Shown one piece after another: positions 26,094-38,133 of a DNA stretch of 64,000 nt. Positions within the stretch are counted from its first letter, which is position 1. Each line of letters starts with the position of its first letter. Made by a program: the position numbers and the translations under genes. The notes beneath the pieces were generated by a model. It saw only the letters and a list, made by a program, of their open reading frames with translations. It did not search any database and was not told the DNA's origin. The stretch spans positions 88,357 through 152,356 of the forward strand of contig VXAY01000773.1 of the NCBI GenBank assembly GCA_013399855.1, written 5' to 3'. The stretch comes from Oxyruncus cristatus. Taxonomy: Eukaryota; Chordata; Aves; Passeriformes; Cotingidae.

Positions 26094-26665
26094 TGTAACC
26101 ACCCTCATCTCCCCTGAGCTTGGAGTGAATCCCCCTCACTGCTGTGGCTGCCAGAAGTGAGGCACAGCCTGTCATCACCTCCCTGGATGGAGAGCAGATC
26201 CCAGGGAGCAGGGCCCAGCAGCCAGGAAGCCCAGACAAGTGCTCTCCTGAGCACAGACATCCTCTCCCTTGAGACCCGCTCTTCCTCCCTTCTTGATCCT
26301 ATTTACACCCCCGAAAAAAGCCTTGGGAAAAATAAACCCTGAATATCTGGCCACTGAAGTAGGAAAAGCAAAGAGCTCCCGGTATCCAGGGCATGGATAA
26401 AGGCAGCAGGGACCTGCCTCACTGTTTCGTTGCCGAAATGGCAGAGGGAAGCAAGGAGAGTTTGGCAGGACAGGATGGAGCAGAGCCTCTTCCAGCCTCC
26501 CATCTCCTCTGTGCCCAGGGCAGGGCTGGAGGATGAGGTGGAAATGCTGGAAGGGGTGAAGGTCCTTGGAATGGCACAAGGAATTTGCAATTAGCAGTGG
26601 GGAAACACTCATATATCTGGGAAACCTGGGGGAAGGGAAAGAAGAGAGAGGACTGAAGAGGGAGG
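26094..26665. other. Non-coding interval, nothing recognised
   Basis: Overlapping frames on both strands (26175-26612 minus, 26157-26342 plus) have no recognisable domain. Confidence 0.4.
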
Positions 26666-27300
26666 TTTAGCCTTCGTCAGTAATTACAATAATAATTAGC
26701 CCAGATGATAATTAGTGCACATGCTCCTGTCTTTCATAGATCTGCCAAAAAAATCAGACTTTTTTTTTTATCTGACATGAGGGGAAGAATTAATAGGATT
26801 AGGGATTCAGTGCAAACCCCCCAAAAAGAGCTGCTTTTCTCCCCAAATGCTTCTCAAACCACCTGATTTTAAACACAAATTTTTTTAGTTACTGGCTTCA
26901 TTTCACCTACTGAATTTTGGAGGAGATCAATCAACTTTTGCTTTGCTTTTTCCCCCTGAAGTTTCAGAGAAGCTGCTTCCCCAAACAAAAAACTTTTTTT
27001 CCAGCCAAGCCTTGAAAACACGGAGGAAGAAAATGTAAATATTTTCATCCGAGTGTTTTTGTGGATGAAAAGTGTGCTGTTTTTTTTCCCCCTCGCTGCT
27101 GTTTTCAGCAGCCCTGCACTGCCCTTACTCGAAAACCTGGGTCTTATTTAAAAGCTCAGAGGGGAATTGTTTAGAAAATCAACCTAATACTTACAGCCTT
27201 TCCTTTGATTTCTCGGGAGTAAAGCCAAGCCAGCCTGCTGCAGGGAAGGAAGAAAACTCAGGATGAGCTGCTGTCTCTGGACTTTTTTTTTTTTTTTTAA
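26666..27300. promoter_or_regulatory. AT-rich candidate regulatory block
   Basis: 'CAGTAATTACAATAATAATT' and 'CAGATGATAATTAGTGCACA' form a dense cluster of homeodomain-type ATTA/TAAT cores, followed by more AT-rich unique sequence and a T run at 27281-27298. Function is inferred only from composition. Confidence 0.35.
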
Positions 27301-27735
27301 CCTTTAGATGCTGCAACACACTCGTAAAAGGTGAATTTTGACCCTGCCCAAACCCTCGGTCCCGCATAAACCTGTTTCGGTGTTGATGACAGGAGGGATG
27401 CTCCCACCTTTGCAAACCCACTAATTGCTGGGATGGAGCTGTTTGGCTCTTAATTCCCAATTAAAAGGTGCGGTGTGGCCCTCCTGTCCCCTTGACAGCA
27501 CGTGTAAACATCCCAGCGCTCCCAGCTTTCCCATCCAGCGACTAATCCAGAAGGAAACCTGAGCCAAGTCGGCTCTTTGGGGGGAGGGTGGAGGAGGCTC
27601 GCCCTCCTTCTCTCCTATTTTCCATTCCTCTGGACGTGGTGTCACGTTAATTTTTGTACTCCCAAGGTTCAGTCTCGCTTCCCAGGGTTTGTCTTGGCAC
27701 GTGGCTCGAGGAGCAGGGGCACCCAGAAGCCAAGC
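27301..27735. other. Non-coding interval, nothing recognised
   Basis: GC-rich unique sequence. Confidence 0.4.
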
Positions 27736-27830
27736 AGAGCGATTCTTTATGTAAACGAGCGCTGATTGTAATTACGCTGCTCTAATTGCTGCTAAGCAAA
27801 TAAACAATGAAGGACAGCAGCATCCCGGGG
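27736..27830. promoter_or_regulatory. Candidate conserved non-coding element
   Basis: 'GCGCTGATTGTAATTACGCT' followed by 'CTAATTGCTGCTAAGCAAAT' and AAACAATGAAGG reads like a developmental enhancer core: several TAATT sites, a CAAT-like ATTG and a SOX-like ACAATG. Confidence 0.35.
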
Positions 27831-28089
27831 GCACTGCGGGGATTATGCAACCTCCACCACCCCCGGGGCTTGCAGAGGAGGGGACACACTTGATAAAATG
27901 CTTCGTTTTAAGCTGTCCTGCTCCGGGACACGGGAGCAGCCCAGGGAGACAGGAATTGGGATCTCTGAGTGTGTTCTGCACAGGTTTCCATTAGGAAAAA
28001 GTCCTTCTTGCTCCCTTTTTGGGCTGTTTGGATCTAAGTGGATCTGCTGGAGGGATCTCTGAGAGTGATGGTGGAGCAGGGAGCGGGTT
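27831..28089. other. Non-coding interval, nothing recognised
   Basis: Unique sequence leading into a CR1 copy. Confidence 0.4.
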
Positions 28090-28446
28090 TCGTGGAATCA
28101 TAGGGTATCATGGAATTGTGGAATCATGGAATAGGTTGGGTTGGAAGGAACTTAAAGATCATCTTGTTCAACGCCCTGCCATGGGCAGGGACACCTTCCA
28201 CTAGCCCAGGTTGCTCCTTGGACTCGCCTGGCCTTGGACACTTCCAGGGATGGGGCAGCCACAGCTTCTCTGGGCAACCTGTGCCAGGGCATCACCACCC
28301 TCCCAGGGAGGAACTGCTTCCCAAGATCCCATCTAACCCTGCCCTCTGGCAGTGGGAAGCCATTCCCCTTAGTCCTGGCAATCCAGGCCCTTGTCCAAAG
28401 TCCCTCTCCATGTTTCCTGTGGCTCCCTTCAGGTACTGGAAGGTAC
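28090..28446 (-). mobile_element. CR1 LINE, 3' ~355 bp
   Basis: The terminal microsatellite is expanded: 'GGAATCATAGGGTATCATGG' then AATTGTGGAATCATGGAATAGG. Confidence 0.93.
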
Positions 28447-28500
28447 CTTCATATCTTGAGCTGGAAGAGACTCACAAGGATCATCTAAGTCCATCTCCGA
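28447..28500 (-). mobile_element. Short CR1 3'-end fragment abutting the previous copy
   Basis: 'TATCTTGAGCTGGAAGAGAC' and 'TCACAAGGATCATCTAAGTC' belong to the other CR1 subfamily type, so a second copy lies directly behind the first in the same orientation. Confidence 0.7.
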
Positions 28501-29930
28501 GGTTCCTCATCCCATGAAACAGACAAGCTGTGAGGCACCTCTACCTGCTCCCTGTGAGGTTCCTGGGGATGATCCAGCAGCTGGACAGGGAATTGTGAGG
28601 GATGCAGGCCAGTACCTGCCACCCAGGGCGGGAGCAGCCCGGCCTGGCACCCACTCAAGCCCTCACTTATGAGGATCCACAGCTTATACACTCATTTACT
28701 CTTAACTAAATCCTATCTCGTGCCTGACATTGTGTTGGCTCGTTTGCTTCATCCCTGATTTTATTTGTGTGCTTTAAATTTGGGCAGCACCCAGGCAAAG
28801 CCATGTTTTAAGAGTGACTGGAGTTTCCTCTTCCAGAGGCAACTCCCTCTATGAGCGTTTTGGATGCAGGGTGGAAGTTAACACCAAACCCAGGCAGGAT
28901 TTCTGGATCTGGGTGAGGAGACCTGGAAGGGCAGGGGTAGCGGTCTCGTCCTCCCAGAATTCTGAGCTTGGGATCTGCAGGGAGGAATCTGGGGAGCCAA
29001 GGGAGGGGGTGGGAAGTGCTCCATCCCAACCTCCTCACTCCTTGTTTTCTAGGCTAAAAAGTCCAGCTGGACACTCTTTCATTTGATTCCCGTTTTCTCT
29101 TTATCCATCCCAGTTTCCCCTTATTTTTCTTGAGCACAAGTGATCCCTGTGTTCCCCTGAGCCTTCCCGATGCTCAGTCCCAGCTCTTCTGCTGCTGTTT
29201 TTTCTGGAGCAAGCCTGTGCCTGCCACATCCCCACAACCCTTCCTGCACACCTGCCTCCATTGGCACGTGGGACCCAGGAAGAGCAGGGTGTGAGCACCA
29301 AACCCTCCCCATGGGAACATCTCCCTTGTCCCTGAGTGACAGTCCAGTGCTCCGAGCTCCTGCCACCTCCACTCACTGCCTGCCCAGATGGTTCCCTGCC
29401 TTAGAACATTTCAAACATTTACAGCATTTCAAATCCAGCTGTTTGGTGGAAAATAGGGGAATTCCCCTCCCCACCCCCCGCCTCCTGGACTGCTGTGAAT
29501 GCATCACATCATAATTAAAAGCCAGTGAGTTGTGGGTACTGGAATTCGTGCGGGTGTTCGCTCGCACCAGGCTTCTGCTCTGCTTTATTTCACACACTTT
29601 ACTGAAATAAAATCAGACTCGTGGTGCTTGCAAACCATCTGCTGCTTCCCAAAGGGCTGCAGGAGCATTGACTCCCTGTTTTGCCCTCCCAAAAAGCCCC
29701 TGCCATGGTCCCGTGTGGTTTTGTGGGGCAGGGTTGGAGTCCTCCATCTTTGGAGCGAAAGGAATTCTGCCTCTCACAGATCAGTGGAGCTCGGGAGCAG
29801 GAGGAGGTTTATCCCCGCGAGGGGAAAAACATCAACAAGGAGAAAACATCTCCTTCCATCCCGTCTCCTCACTGGCTTTTCCGCGTTGCTGAGACTCTCT
29901 ACTCCTCTCCAGGGTTCCCCCCGACTTCCC
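28501..29930. other. Non-coding interval, nothing recognised
   Basis: Unique sequence. The AT-richer part at 28680-28800 has no clear feature. Confidence 0.45.
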
Positions 29931-30060
29931 CGCTGCGGAGCCGTCTCCAAGTGACAACGGTGAGCGGATTAATTAAGCTGCCTGTCAGCCCTTGGCAGCC
30001 ACAAGCTCTGCCACGCCAGCGCTAATTAAACCCAACAAAACCTGCCTTTATCTCCAAACC
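29931..30060. promoter_or_regulatory. Candidate conserved non-coding element
   Basis: 'GAGCGGATTAATTAAGCTGC' and 'CCAGCGCTAATTAAACCCAA' flank 'AGCCCTTGGCAGCCACAAGC'. The paired TTAATTAA-type sites are typical of LIM or paired-class homeodomain targets. Confidence 0.35.
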
Positions 30061-30180
30061 CTGCCGCGGGCTGGGATAAGGCAGGAGGCCACCGAGAGCT
30101 GAGCTCAGGCAGTTCATCCTGCCCGAGAGTCTGGCACCAGCCCCTGCTCCTCGCTGAGATCCGAGGGGCTGGGAATGTGT

Positions 30181-30380
30181 ATCCCAGTCCCTGAAAGGCA
30201 GGTCTTTGAAGGGAAAGGGGCTCCCACTCGTGGAAAAGCAGGTCTGGAAAGCAAAAGGGGCTCCCACTCGTGGAAAAGCAGGTCTGGAAAGCAAAAGGGG
30301 CTCCCACTCCCTGAAAGGCACTTCAGGAAAGGGAAAGGGGCTCCCAGTCCCTGAAAAGCAAGTCTGGATAGGAAAAGGTG
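30181..30380. repeat. 40-bp minisatellite, five units
   Basis: Units begin at about 30181, 30221, 30261, 30301 and 30341 with CTCCCACTCGTGGAAAAGCA then GGTCTGGAAAGCAAAAGGGG. The two central copies are identical and the outer ones diverge (CCCTGAAAGGCA in place of CGTGGAAAAGCA). Confidence 0.95.
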
Positions 30381-31085
30381 CCCAATGCCACCAGACCTCA
30401 GGGGGGCTGGCAGCCCTCAGGCAAATTTGGTGCTGATAATCCCCCCAATATAGAGGGATTGGGGGATGAAGTGGAAAATCCCCCCTTGACAGTGTTTTAT
30501 GCCCGAAGGGGGATTTTCCACTCCAGCCTCCTCACCCCCCCCCCCACCCCCCGAATCCCTGGAGCAAACCTGGGGTGGGCTCTGGGCATTGCACTCGGGA
30601 GGGGGCCTGGCTGAAACCTGGTACCTGTTGATGCTGCAAACACCTGGAAAGCAAAATTTAAATCAAGACCAGATGTAGGAAACATGCAGAGAGGAGACAA
30701 CCCACTGGGAGGGCATGTGCCTTGCGGCTGCAGCTGCACAGAGCTGGGCACCAGTGAGGAGTGACCCTGGAGCTGCTGGCATTGTGAATGACCCTGTGTG
30801 TCCATGCCCTGCAATGCCAGTCCTGGTTTCCCTGTAGCCTCTGAGCCAGCAGGGAGCTGCCTCCTTCCAATTTCTGCTTCTCCTGGCAGAGGAGGACTGA
30901 TCTCAGCTGAGGAAGGCTGATAAGAGCATTATCTGGAGGTATGGGCAGGATGAAGCAGTTGTTTGCCAGGCAATATCCTTCTCCTTGTTCCCTGATGGAG
31001 GGAAAAGGCAAGGCCGAGCCAGGATGGGTGTTACACAAATCCCTGTACACATGGATTCCTGTATTCTACCTGGACCAGCATCATT
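30381..31085. other. Non-coding interval, nothing recognised
   Basis: It includes an inverted pair, 'AAGTGGAAAATCCCCCCTTG' at about 30470 and 'AAGGGGGATTTTCCACTCC' at about 30506, that could form a short hairpin. Confidence 0.5.
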
Positions 31086-31390
31086 CCCAACACACACCGG
31101 TGGCCCCGCCTTTCAAGGGTTTATTTTCCAGCCGCATAGTTTGGGGAACTTTAATTGCTCTTTCATTAAGTGACTTTTGATTTCCCCTTCATCAAATGTA
31201 ATCTCATTTGCTCCTTCTTCTTTTTCTCTCTTTCTTTTTCTTCCCCCACTCCTGGAAATTAAATTAACATTCCATCTAATTACTCAGCCACTTCTCTAAT
31301 TGCTGAAGGGACTGTGGTTTTTGTGCGCATTTAATTAATTGAGACCCACAATATTTAATGAGGGAGAGGATTTATTGGCTGGGGAGTTGG
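31086..31390. promoter_or_regulatory. Strong candidate conserved non-coding element
   Basis: About 300 bases contain 'GGGAACTTTAATTGCTCTTT', 'GGAAATTAAATTAACATTCC', 'ATCTAATTACTCAGCCACTT', 'CTCTAATTGCTGAAGGGACT' and 'GCATTTAATTAATTGAGACC'. The density of TAATT sites is the highest in the window. Confidence 0.4.
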
Positions 31391-31983
31391 TGTGCAGGGT
31401 TGCCTGGCAGGAGAGGGAGGTAGATGGAAAGGTCTAGGAAGGGCTGGATCTGAAATTCCTTTTTTTTTTTGAGGAATAGATATATGGAGCAAATCACTTT
31501 CCCTGCTGGTTCAGCAGCCCATCTGTGTGGATCCTTTTAAATGGAAATATGTGTTTTAAAATGCATCATGTCCAGAGGGTAAATCATGAGGGTAAATCAG
31601 CTCCAAAGGTGATCCTTGGGATGCTCCCCTGTTCCTGCTGCAACATCGGCATTCCCAGTGTGCTGCTGCCCATTTCCTGGCAAGAGCAGCAAAGCCAAAA
31701 GCCCGAGAGTGGGAGCAGGATGGACTCTTTGTGCTGGCATTGGGAAGGGCTGGCTGCACTCTGGGATTCCTGGGCCCCAGGGGAGGCTCTGCTGGGAACA
31801 GAGGCACATTCAGCAGGGAGATAACAAGCTCCTGCTGTGCCTGGCCTGGGGGCAGGTGGCTTTGGCTGTGGTCCAGGTGGGGGATTTAAGGGAATCCATT
31901 GTATTTTGCATTTCTGTTGACTGGAAGCACCCTGCAATCTATTCCTGTGTTTCCAAGGGCAGGGAGGATCCCAAGGAGGGGCC
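31391..31983. other. Non-coding interval, nothing recognised
   Basis: Unique sequence. Confidence 0.4.
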
Positions 31984-32197
31984 ATTTAGGTCGGATATGA
32001 GGAAGAAGTCTTTTACAGTGAGGGTGGTGAGGCCCTGGCACAGGTTGCCCAGAGAAGCTGTGGCTGCTCCAACCCTGAAAGTGTCCAAGGCCAAGTTGGA
32101 GTAACCTGGGATAGTGGGAGGTGTCCCCGCCCATAGGTCATGGCATGAGATGATCTGTAATGTCCCTTCCAACTCAAAGCATTCCATGATTCTGTGA
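31984..32197 (+). mobile_element. CR1 LINE 3'-end fragment
   Basis: 'TTTAGGTCGGATATGAGGAA' to 'GCATTCCATGATTCTGTGAT'. Confidence 0.93.
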
Positions 32198-35100
32198 TTC
32201 CCAGCATTGCTTTTACGCTGGAGGGGTTTTGAAATGCTGCAGCTCTGCCCTGGGTCACTGCGTGTGTCCCCTCCAGCCCTTCTTTCAGGGCTGACCTTCC
32301 ACTATTCCAGAAATCACAGCCAGGCAATGGCTCAGCTCATCCCAAAGGCTGGATTATTCCTTCATCCCGATGCTCAAGGTCCTTCTCTGCAACTGCTTCC
32401 CATCTCTCTGGGGCAAAACCTGTCTCTATAGGCAGTGCAGGGCTGTGCTCTGAGCTGATGCTTCCATATGTCTCCATAACATCCATATTTCCACCCCCCC
32501 GCCCTCTCCAGCCAGCCAAAATGATCCAAATGTTTTATCTGCAGCCCTGCCAGGCATCTGGAAGTTCCAGGCATCCCCATTTCCGTGGCAGAGGTTTTTA
32601 TAAAAGGCAAACCAGCTTTGAAGTGGAGCCCCTCTGCCCCGGCAGCAGAGTTGGAAACCAGGCTGCGGCGGCAGCTCCAGCTGCAAACCTTCAGCTGGGG
32701 TTTGGAATCACAGGATGGATCCATGATGTGGGATGGCCCCACTCAGAGTGCAGCTTTTTAAAGGATTGTACCTGGCTGGAATGTGAAAGCAGGGGAGGAG
32801 TGAGCAGAGCTCCTGGGCTGAGCCCTCCTGAGCATGGCCATGGGCACCAAGGGGCAGGTGAGTCCTCACATCCTGCTTTGCCAGGAGGAATTACACCAAT
32901 TCCCTGGGATATTATCCAAAGCCATTCTTCTCCCTTGGATGTGCCTGTGGGTCACAGAGCCATCCTCTCCCTCTGGCTTGCCATGGTTCCAGCACAGGGG
33001 TGAAGCTGGAAGACCAGATCCCTGTGCTTGTGGGTGGCAGAATGAGGATCATTCCTGGTGGGAGAGCTCCAGAAGGAGCCCATGTGGAGCTGGGATATTT
33101 CTTGTGGCATCACAAGAGCTCAGCTCCCCCTCATGTTGCCGAAGCTCCAAGCATTCCCTGCTCTGCCAGGGTGGGCAGTGGAAGGAGTTTAGTACCTGGT
33201 AGTCAGCACAGCATCCTGGATGACTGTGCTCTGCCAGATCCAAGCCCCTCTGGCTGCCAGGAGTTATTTTGGAAAAGACCTCAGGAAGGCAGGCTCTGCT
33301 CTGTATTCCATGGGTCATACTCCTTGTACATCAGCATTCACCCCTTTCCCAGCCAAATGCTGCTCCAAGAACCGAGTATCACTTGCTTCTGAGCAAATGA
33401 AGGCAATTTGACTGCAGGGCTGAAATCTGGTGTAAAATGTCCTTGCATCTGCCTGTTGATGGGGAACATCTGGTGTGTGACCTCCATGCCCGAGGAGGTG
33501 TGAAACAGCTCTTTGGAGATATCCTGGCCACAGGCAGGATGCTGTACAGTGGCTCATTACTGCTCCAGAGTGGAGCCCTGGGCAAGATCCCCCAGAATTT
33601 GGGGGCTGTCCCGTGGCCAAATTCAGGTGGAGATGGGAGAAATGCAGGGGTGTGGGACAACTCTGCTGCCAGGCACCAAACCAGACCCAACTGGAGCAGC
33701 GGAGATGTTGCAACACTTCTCTTCTTGCTTCATTTCTCTCAGCTCCTGAGGTGTGACCCCCCCGTGTGTGCCCCCCAAAATCTCCACATCCCCGTCCCTC
33801 ACAAACATCCCATGAGGACCATGTCACAGGGAGAAGGTGAGGGACACATTGCAGCCCATGCTGCTGGAAATCCCATCTGTTCTCCTGCCTAAACTTGCTT
33901 TTGGGGGACTCAGTTTATTAGAGCTTGAATTTTGAAGCTGTTCATAATCCAACGTGTGGCTCCAAGAAAAGAGATGGATCTGGAAAAAGGCACAGCATGG
34001 TGCCCAGGGCTCAGCCCAGGCAGGAGGAAAAGGGGCTCATAAAAATATGATTAGATTTACTCTGCCTCATTTCAAACCAGAGCATGCTCGTAACTCACTG
34101 TGACAGAGGAGGTTCGGACCCCACCGGCAGACATGTTGGGAACCACTTTCAATTAGGAATTTCTTGGCAGCTTCCCAATTTTGTGTCAAACTCTTCTGGG
34201 CAGCCTCATATGGGTAATTGAGTCCCTGCTGAGCAGCGAGGTGGGAGAGTTGCCTTTGCTGGGAGGAAGGTGGAGGACAGTTCCCGATGGCCTCCAAAGG
34301 AGGGAATTTTCCCATCCTGCTCAGAAAACTGCCTTTGAGCTGATTTTTTCCATTATAAGAGTTTTAAAAAAAGGTTTTTTGAAGCCTTTGGATACAGGTT
34401 CAAAATAAAATATTATTTTAAGATGTACACCAGACCAAAAAAATAGGATTAATCCAAGGTGTCCCTCTCCCACGTCTCCAGGCCAGAATCTGAGATCCAG
34501 CTGTCCTTAGGCTGGTGTGACAAGGGTGAGGCTGCTGGAGGGCAGGGAATGGGATGACCTTGGATCTGTGCTGTCTCTTCCAGCATGATGGGAGGATAAG
34601 ACAGCTGTGCCTCTTGCTCCCATCAGGCTGGGATGTGGCTGAGCTGGAGCAGGTTCTCTCTGTAGCTCCACTGCAGCATCCACTGAACCATTTTAGAGCC
34701 TGGTTTATGGCAGGCGGGACTGGCCTGGAGCCTCCCACCCTCCCTGGAGATTTCAAGGAGAAAGTCGTCATTTTGCTGGTTTTTGCTGACTCTCTGTGTA
34801 AGGGTTGCCATGGCTCTTACCCGGCACATCTCTCCTGGCTGGAAAAGCGGGGACTGGGATGGGAAAGGCACAAGGCATCACCTGTCAGGGACAGGCAGGG
34901 ACACGGGGACAGCCGGAATGCAGCGGCTCCCCTTCACCCATTCCTGTCTTATCCCTCTCTTTGCCTTTTCCCGAGCTGTTTCACACCATTTTGCCACGAT
35001 CCCCACATTTTTTTTTCCTCCAGCGTTTCCCAGACAGGACTCCGGGTATCCCGAGCCTGCTGGAGTTTCACGGCCCATTAGGATGTAGGAATGACGTTCC

Positions 35101-36725
35101 CATCGGGCTGCTCGGGGCTTCGAGGAGTGAATTATGAGAAGCCTCGGGCTGGGCTGCAGCCTCCAGCAAGGATGGGATCACTCAGGATGCAGCACTCCTG
35201 GACATCCTGGGATGCTGGGACCCCAATCCCTATTCCAGGGGACCATCCCTGCAGAGCTGAGGTGGGTGTTTACTGCTCTCGTTTGGGGCAGCCCCTAAAT
35301 CTCCTCGGCCCCTGGCACTGCTCAGCCCCCTCCTTAATTAATTTTGCAGACTCCACAGATGGATTTGATGAAAAACATCCCACAAAAAGCCAACGAACAA
35401 GTCACCAAGCAACACTGTGGCCTCTTTTAATGATATTTTCTTTGTGGTTTTGGTTTGGAATATCTTTCTCTGAACCGAAGGAAGCAGCTGCCTCTTGGAC
35501 TGGAACGATTTGACTTTATCCCTTCATTTTCTCTCATTCCTAAACACTCAGTGCCGGCACTTGGCACTTGATAGGAGTTTGAAATTGACCGTGGCAGAGG
35601 TTCTGACCTCTTCACTTGTCTCCTCCCTGCCATCCTCTGCCACTGCTGCATCTGCATCCACATCCCCAATTCCTTTGGGATTTACGAGGGGACAGTGCCC
35701 AGCTCATCCCACATGTGGCTGCAGGGACTACGGGAGGACCTGCTGCTGTCCCCAAGAAGGATTTTTCTCATCTCAAGCTGGTTCGTGTCTACCAGCACTT
35801 CCGCCAGGTGCAACCTTGCAGTTGCATGCCCTGGGAAAGGTGTTTCGTCCATCAGGATATATAGGAGCCAGCCCCAGGCACGCTCCTTCCCTGGACGGTT
35901 CCAGCTCCTTCCAGTATGGTTGTATTTTATCTGTGGAGCTCTGTGAGGATTTTGTTCCGTCATCCTGGAATTTTTATGACTCCTTTGTGTGTATATAATG
36001 CAATTGGCCTGGAACAGAGGGAAATTAATCATTGTTCCTTTGTTAGTTTTCAGGAATTTTTAATGTCTATGTTTTCATTCATCCATCATGTCCAAATGTG
36101 GGGTCCATGGGCTATCTGACATTTCAAATGACTTAATTGCTTAGATTTCCCCCCCTGGTGTTTATGGACACTTGTTCCTCGTGGATTTTGTGTGTGACAT
36201 TCCGTACCATGGATTTGCCGACTGGTTCCAATTTTTCACTCCATCCCAGTGGTTCACAACATCCCCTTTTGATATAGGTCATGTCTGTGATCTCCCTCAT
36301 CTCCCATGTGTTGGGAATACCATCACGTATTGGCTGCAGCACAGCCTGCCCTGGGCCAAAATCACGGGAATCCAGGGCTGTTCATGGCTCTTTTAGGATG
36401 CTGCGTAAGGAAGATGTCCGAGATGTCACTGCACAGTGTCTGGTACCCAGACTGTGAGGAGGAAACACTGGAAGAACAAAGGGGAATCTCCAGGATCTGC
36501 TCAGGGTCAGCCTGCAAACATCCAGCTTGGAGACGGTTTAAGTCTGGAGAGATCAAGGGTAGCTTGACTGGACAAGAAGAGGCAGCCAAGCCAAATATGA
36601 GCATCTCCCAAACCTCCTCCGTGAGCCAGAGGCTCCCAGTGACACTCTGGATTTCACTGTTTTGTGATTTTAGGCAGAAGGTGCTGGTACCAACTCTATT
36701 AGAGACAACAGGGTGAGGTGTGGGG
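32198..36725. other. Long non-coding interval
   Basis: No exon is recognised. AT-richer pieces that may be regulatory lie at about 34340-34440 (CAAAATAAAATATTATTTTAAG type) and 35330-35600, and around 35985-36110. The frames at 32458-33003, 33315-33827 and 35495-35998 are long but overlap frames on the opposite strand and show no domain. Confidence 0.45.
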
Positions 36726-36812
36726 ATCAGAGAATATCCTGAGATGGAAGGGACACCAAGGATCATCAAAATCCAACTCCTGGCCCAGGACGACCCCAAC
36801 AATCCCACCATG
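36726..36812 (-). mobile_element. CR1 LINE 3'-end fragment
   Basis: 'CCTGAGATGGAAGGGACACC' and 'CCCCAACAATCCCACCATGA'. Confidence 0.88.
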
Positions 36813-37876
36813 ACAACCAGCCGAATTGAGATTTGGGCTCTTAGCAAAGACCACGGGAGGGATGGGAGCTACACATCACTAACCATGTCACACATGTCAT
36901 TAGGAAAACATTAATTAAAGCGAAAGATGCAAATTGTCCCAGGCTGTGCTTCCTGAGCGCTCCGCAAAGGCTTTGCTGTGGCTCCGTAATGGCTTCGACG
37001 CTTCCATGGGCATGTTTGCTTTCTGCTCCATCGAGGCTGGTTCCCATTAAATCGTTTGTTTAGCAGCTACTGGGTTTTTGGCAGGACAGCTGTTGCCTTC
37101 TGTGGGCAATGGAGCAGGAGGGGGGTTGTAGGATGCTGTTTGCAGAGCAGCCAAGATGTGTCCAGGTGAATCTGTCAGAGAGGAGAGACCCAGCACCCAG
37201 CGCTTCTGCCCGCCCTGCCTGCCCCACCAGCAGCACCCTGGGGGCTCGAGCCAGCTGGTCTTTGTGGCAGGGTCACCTCTGCAGCTCCTGCCAGGGCCAT
37301 GGGCCCTGAAACAACCATGGACCAGGCTCCCTAGACCGCTTTTGAGAAGGTCTCCCAATGGGCCAAGGTCATCCAGATCCCAGACCCCCCAGTGAACCAC
37401 TCCAGACCCAACATGTGCTAAAGAAAACAGTCCCAGTGTATTAATACTTGCAAAAACAAACACTAGGAAGGTGGGAGAAGGAATGAGCCAGTCATTAAGG
37501 GAGCACTAAGTCTCTCCTCTCCAAACTTCAATCGCTCTTTTTCCTATGGCCATTGACTCCTTGGACACCCTGCACCAAGAGCAGCCTCTGGAAATGTGCC
37601 TGAGCAGGTCTGTCCCAGCCTGACTTCTTTCAAAGGGGCACCTATACCCCTACCAAAGCCAGATTTGCCTCTTTTCGGGGTCTCTTCAGCATCTCCACCA
37701 CTCACATTGCAAAGCAACCTTCTTGTTTTCCAGGAGGGCAAAGCTGTGCTTGGGTGGGAGAGTGTGGGGAGGGGCCACAGCCAAGGGAGACATGGCATGG
37801 CCATGGGAGATGCTGCAGTATCAGCAGCTCCAGGAGCCTCCCGGGGCCTCGCAAGGGTTCTCCTCAGCATTTCTCA
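36813..37876. other. Non-coding interval, nothing recognised with confidence
   Basis: The part 37050-37460, read on the minus strand, begins TGTTTGTTTTTGCAAG and contains ATTAATACACTGGGAC. It vaguely resembles an LTR, but no matching second end or target duplication was found. Confidence 0.35.
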
Positions 37877-37935
37877 TGGAATCCTGGAATGGTTTGAGTT
37901 GGAAGGTTGGGTTGGAAGGGACTTTAAAGAGCATT
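37877..37935 (-). mobile_element. CR1 LINE 3'-terminal fragment
   Basis: 'ATGGAATCCTGGAATGGTTT' plus GAGTTGGAAGGTTGGGTTGG is the terminal part only, truncated where the next, oppositely oriented copy begins. Confidence 0.8.
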
Positions 37936-38133
37936 TCTTCACCAAAAGGGTTGTCCAGCCCTGGCACAGCTGCCCAGGGCAGGGATCACCGTCCCTGGAG
38001 GGATTTGAAGGATGTATAGATGTGGCACGTGGGGACATGGGCTAGTGGTGGCCTTGGCAGTGCTGGGGAAACAGTCAGGAGTCAATGATCTGTGAGGGCT
38101 TTTCCAAATTTAATGATTCTGTGATTCTATGAA
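37936..38133 (+). mobile_element. CR1 LINE 3'-end fragment, second subfamily
   Basis: 'GTTGTCCAGCCCTGGCACAG' through 'GGACATGGGCTAGTGGTGGC' to 'TGATTCTGTGATTCTATGAA'. Confidence 0.93.

Noticed and set aside
37047..37463. Possible solo LTR on the minus strand
   Set aside because: Only the TGTTTG start and a weak ATTAATACA word fit. No second terminus, target duplication or known LTR family could be matched by eye.
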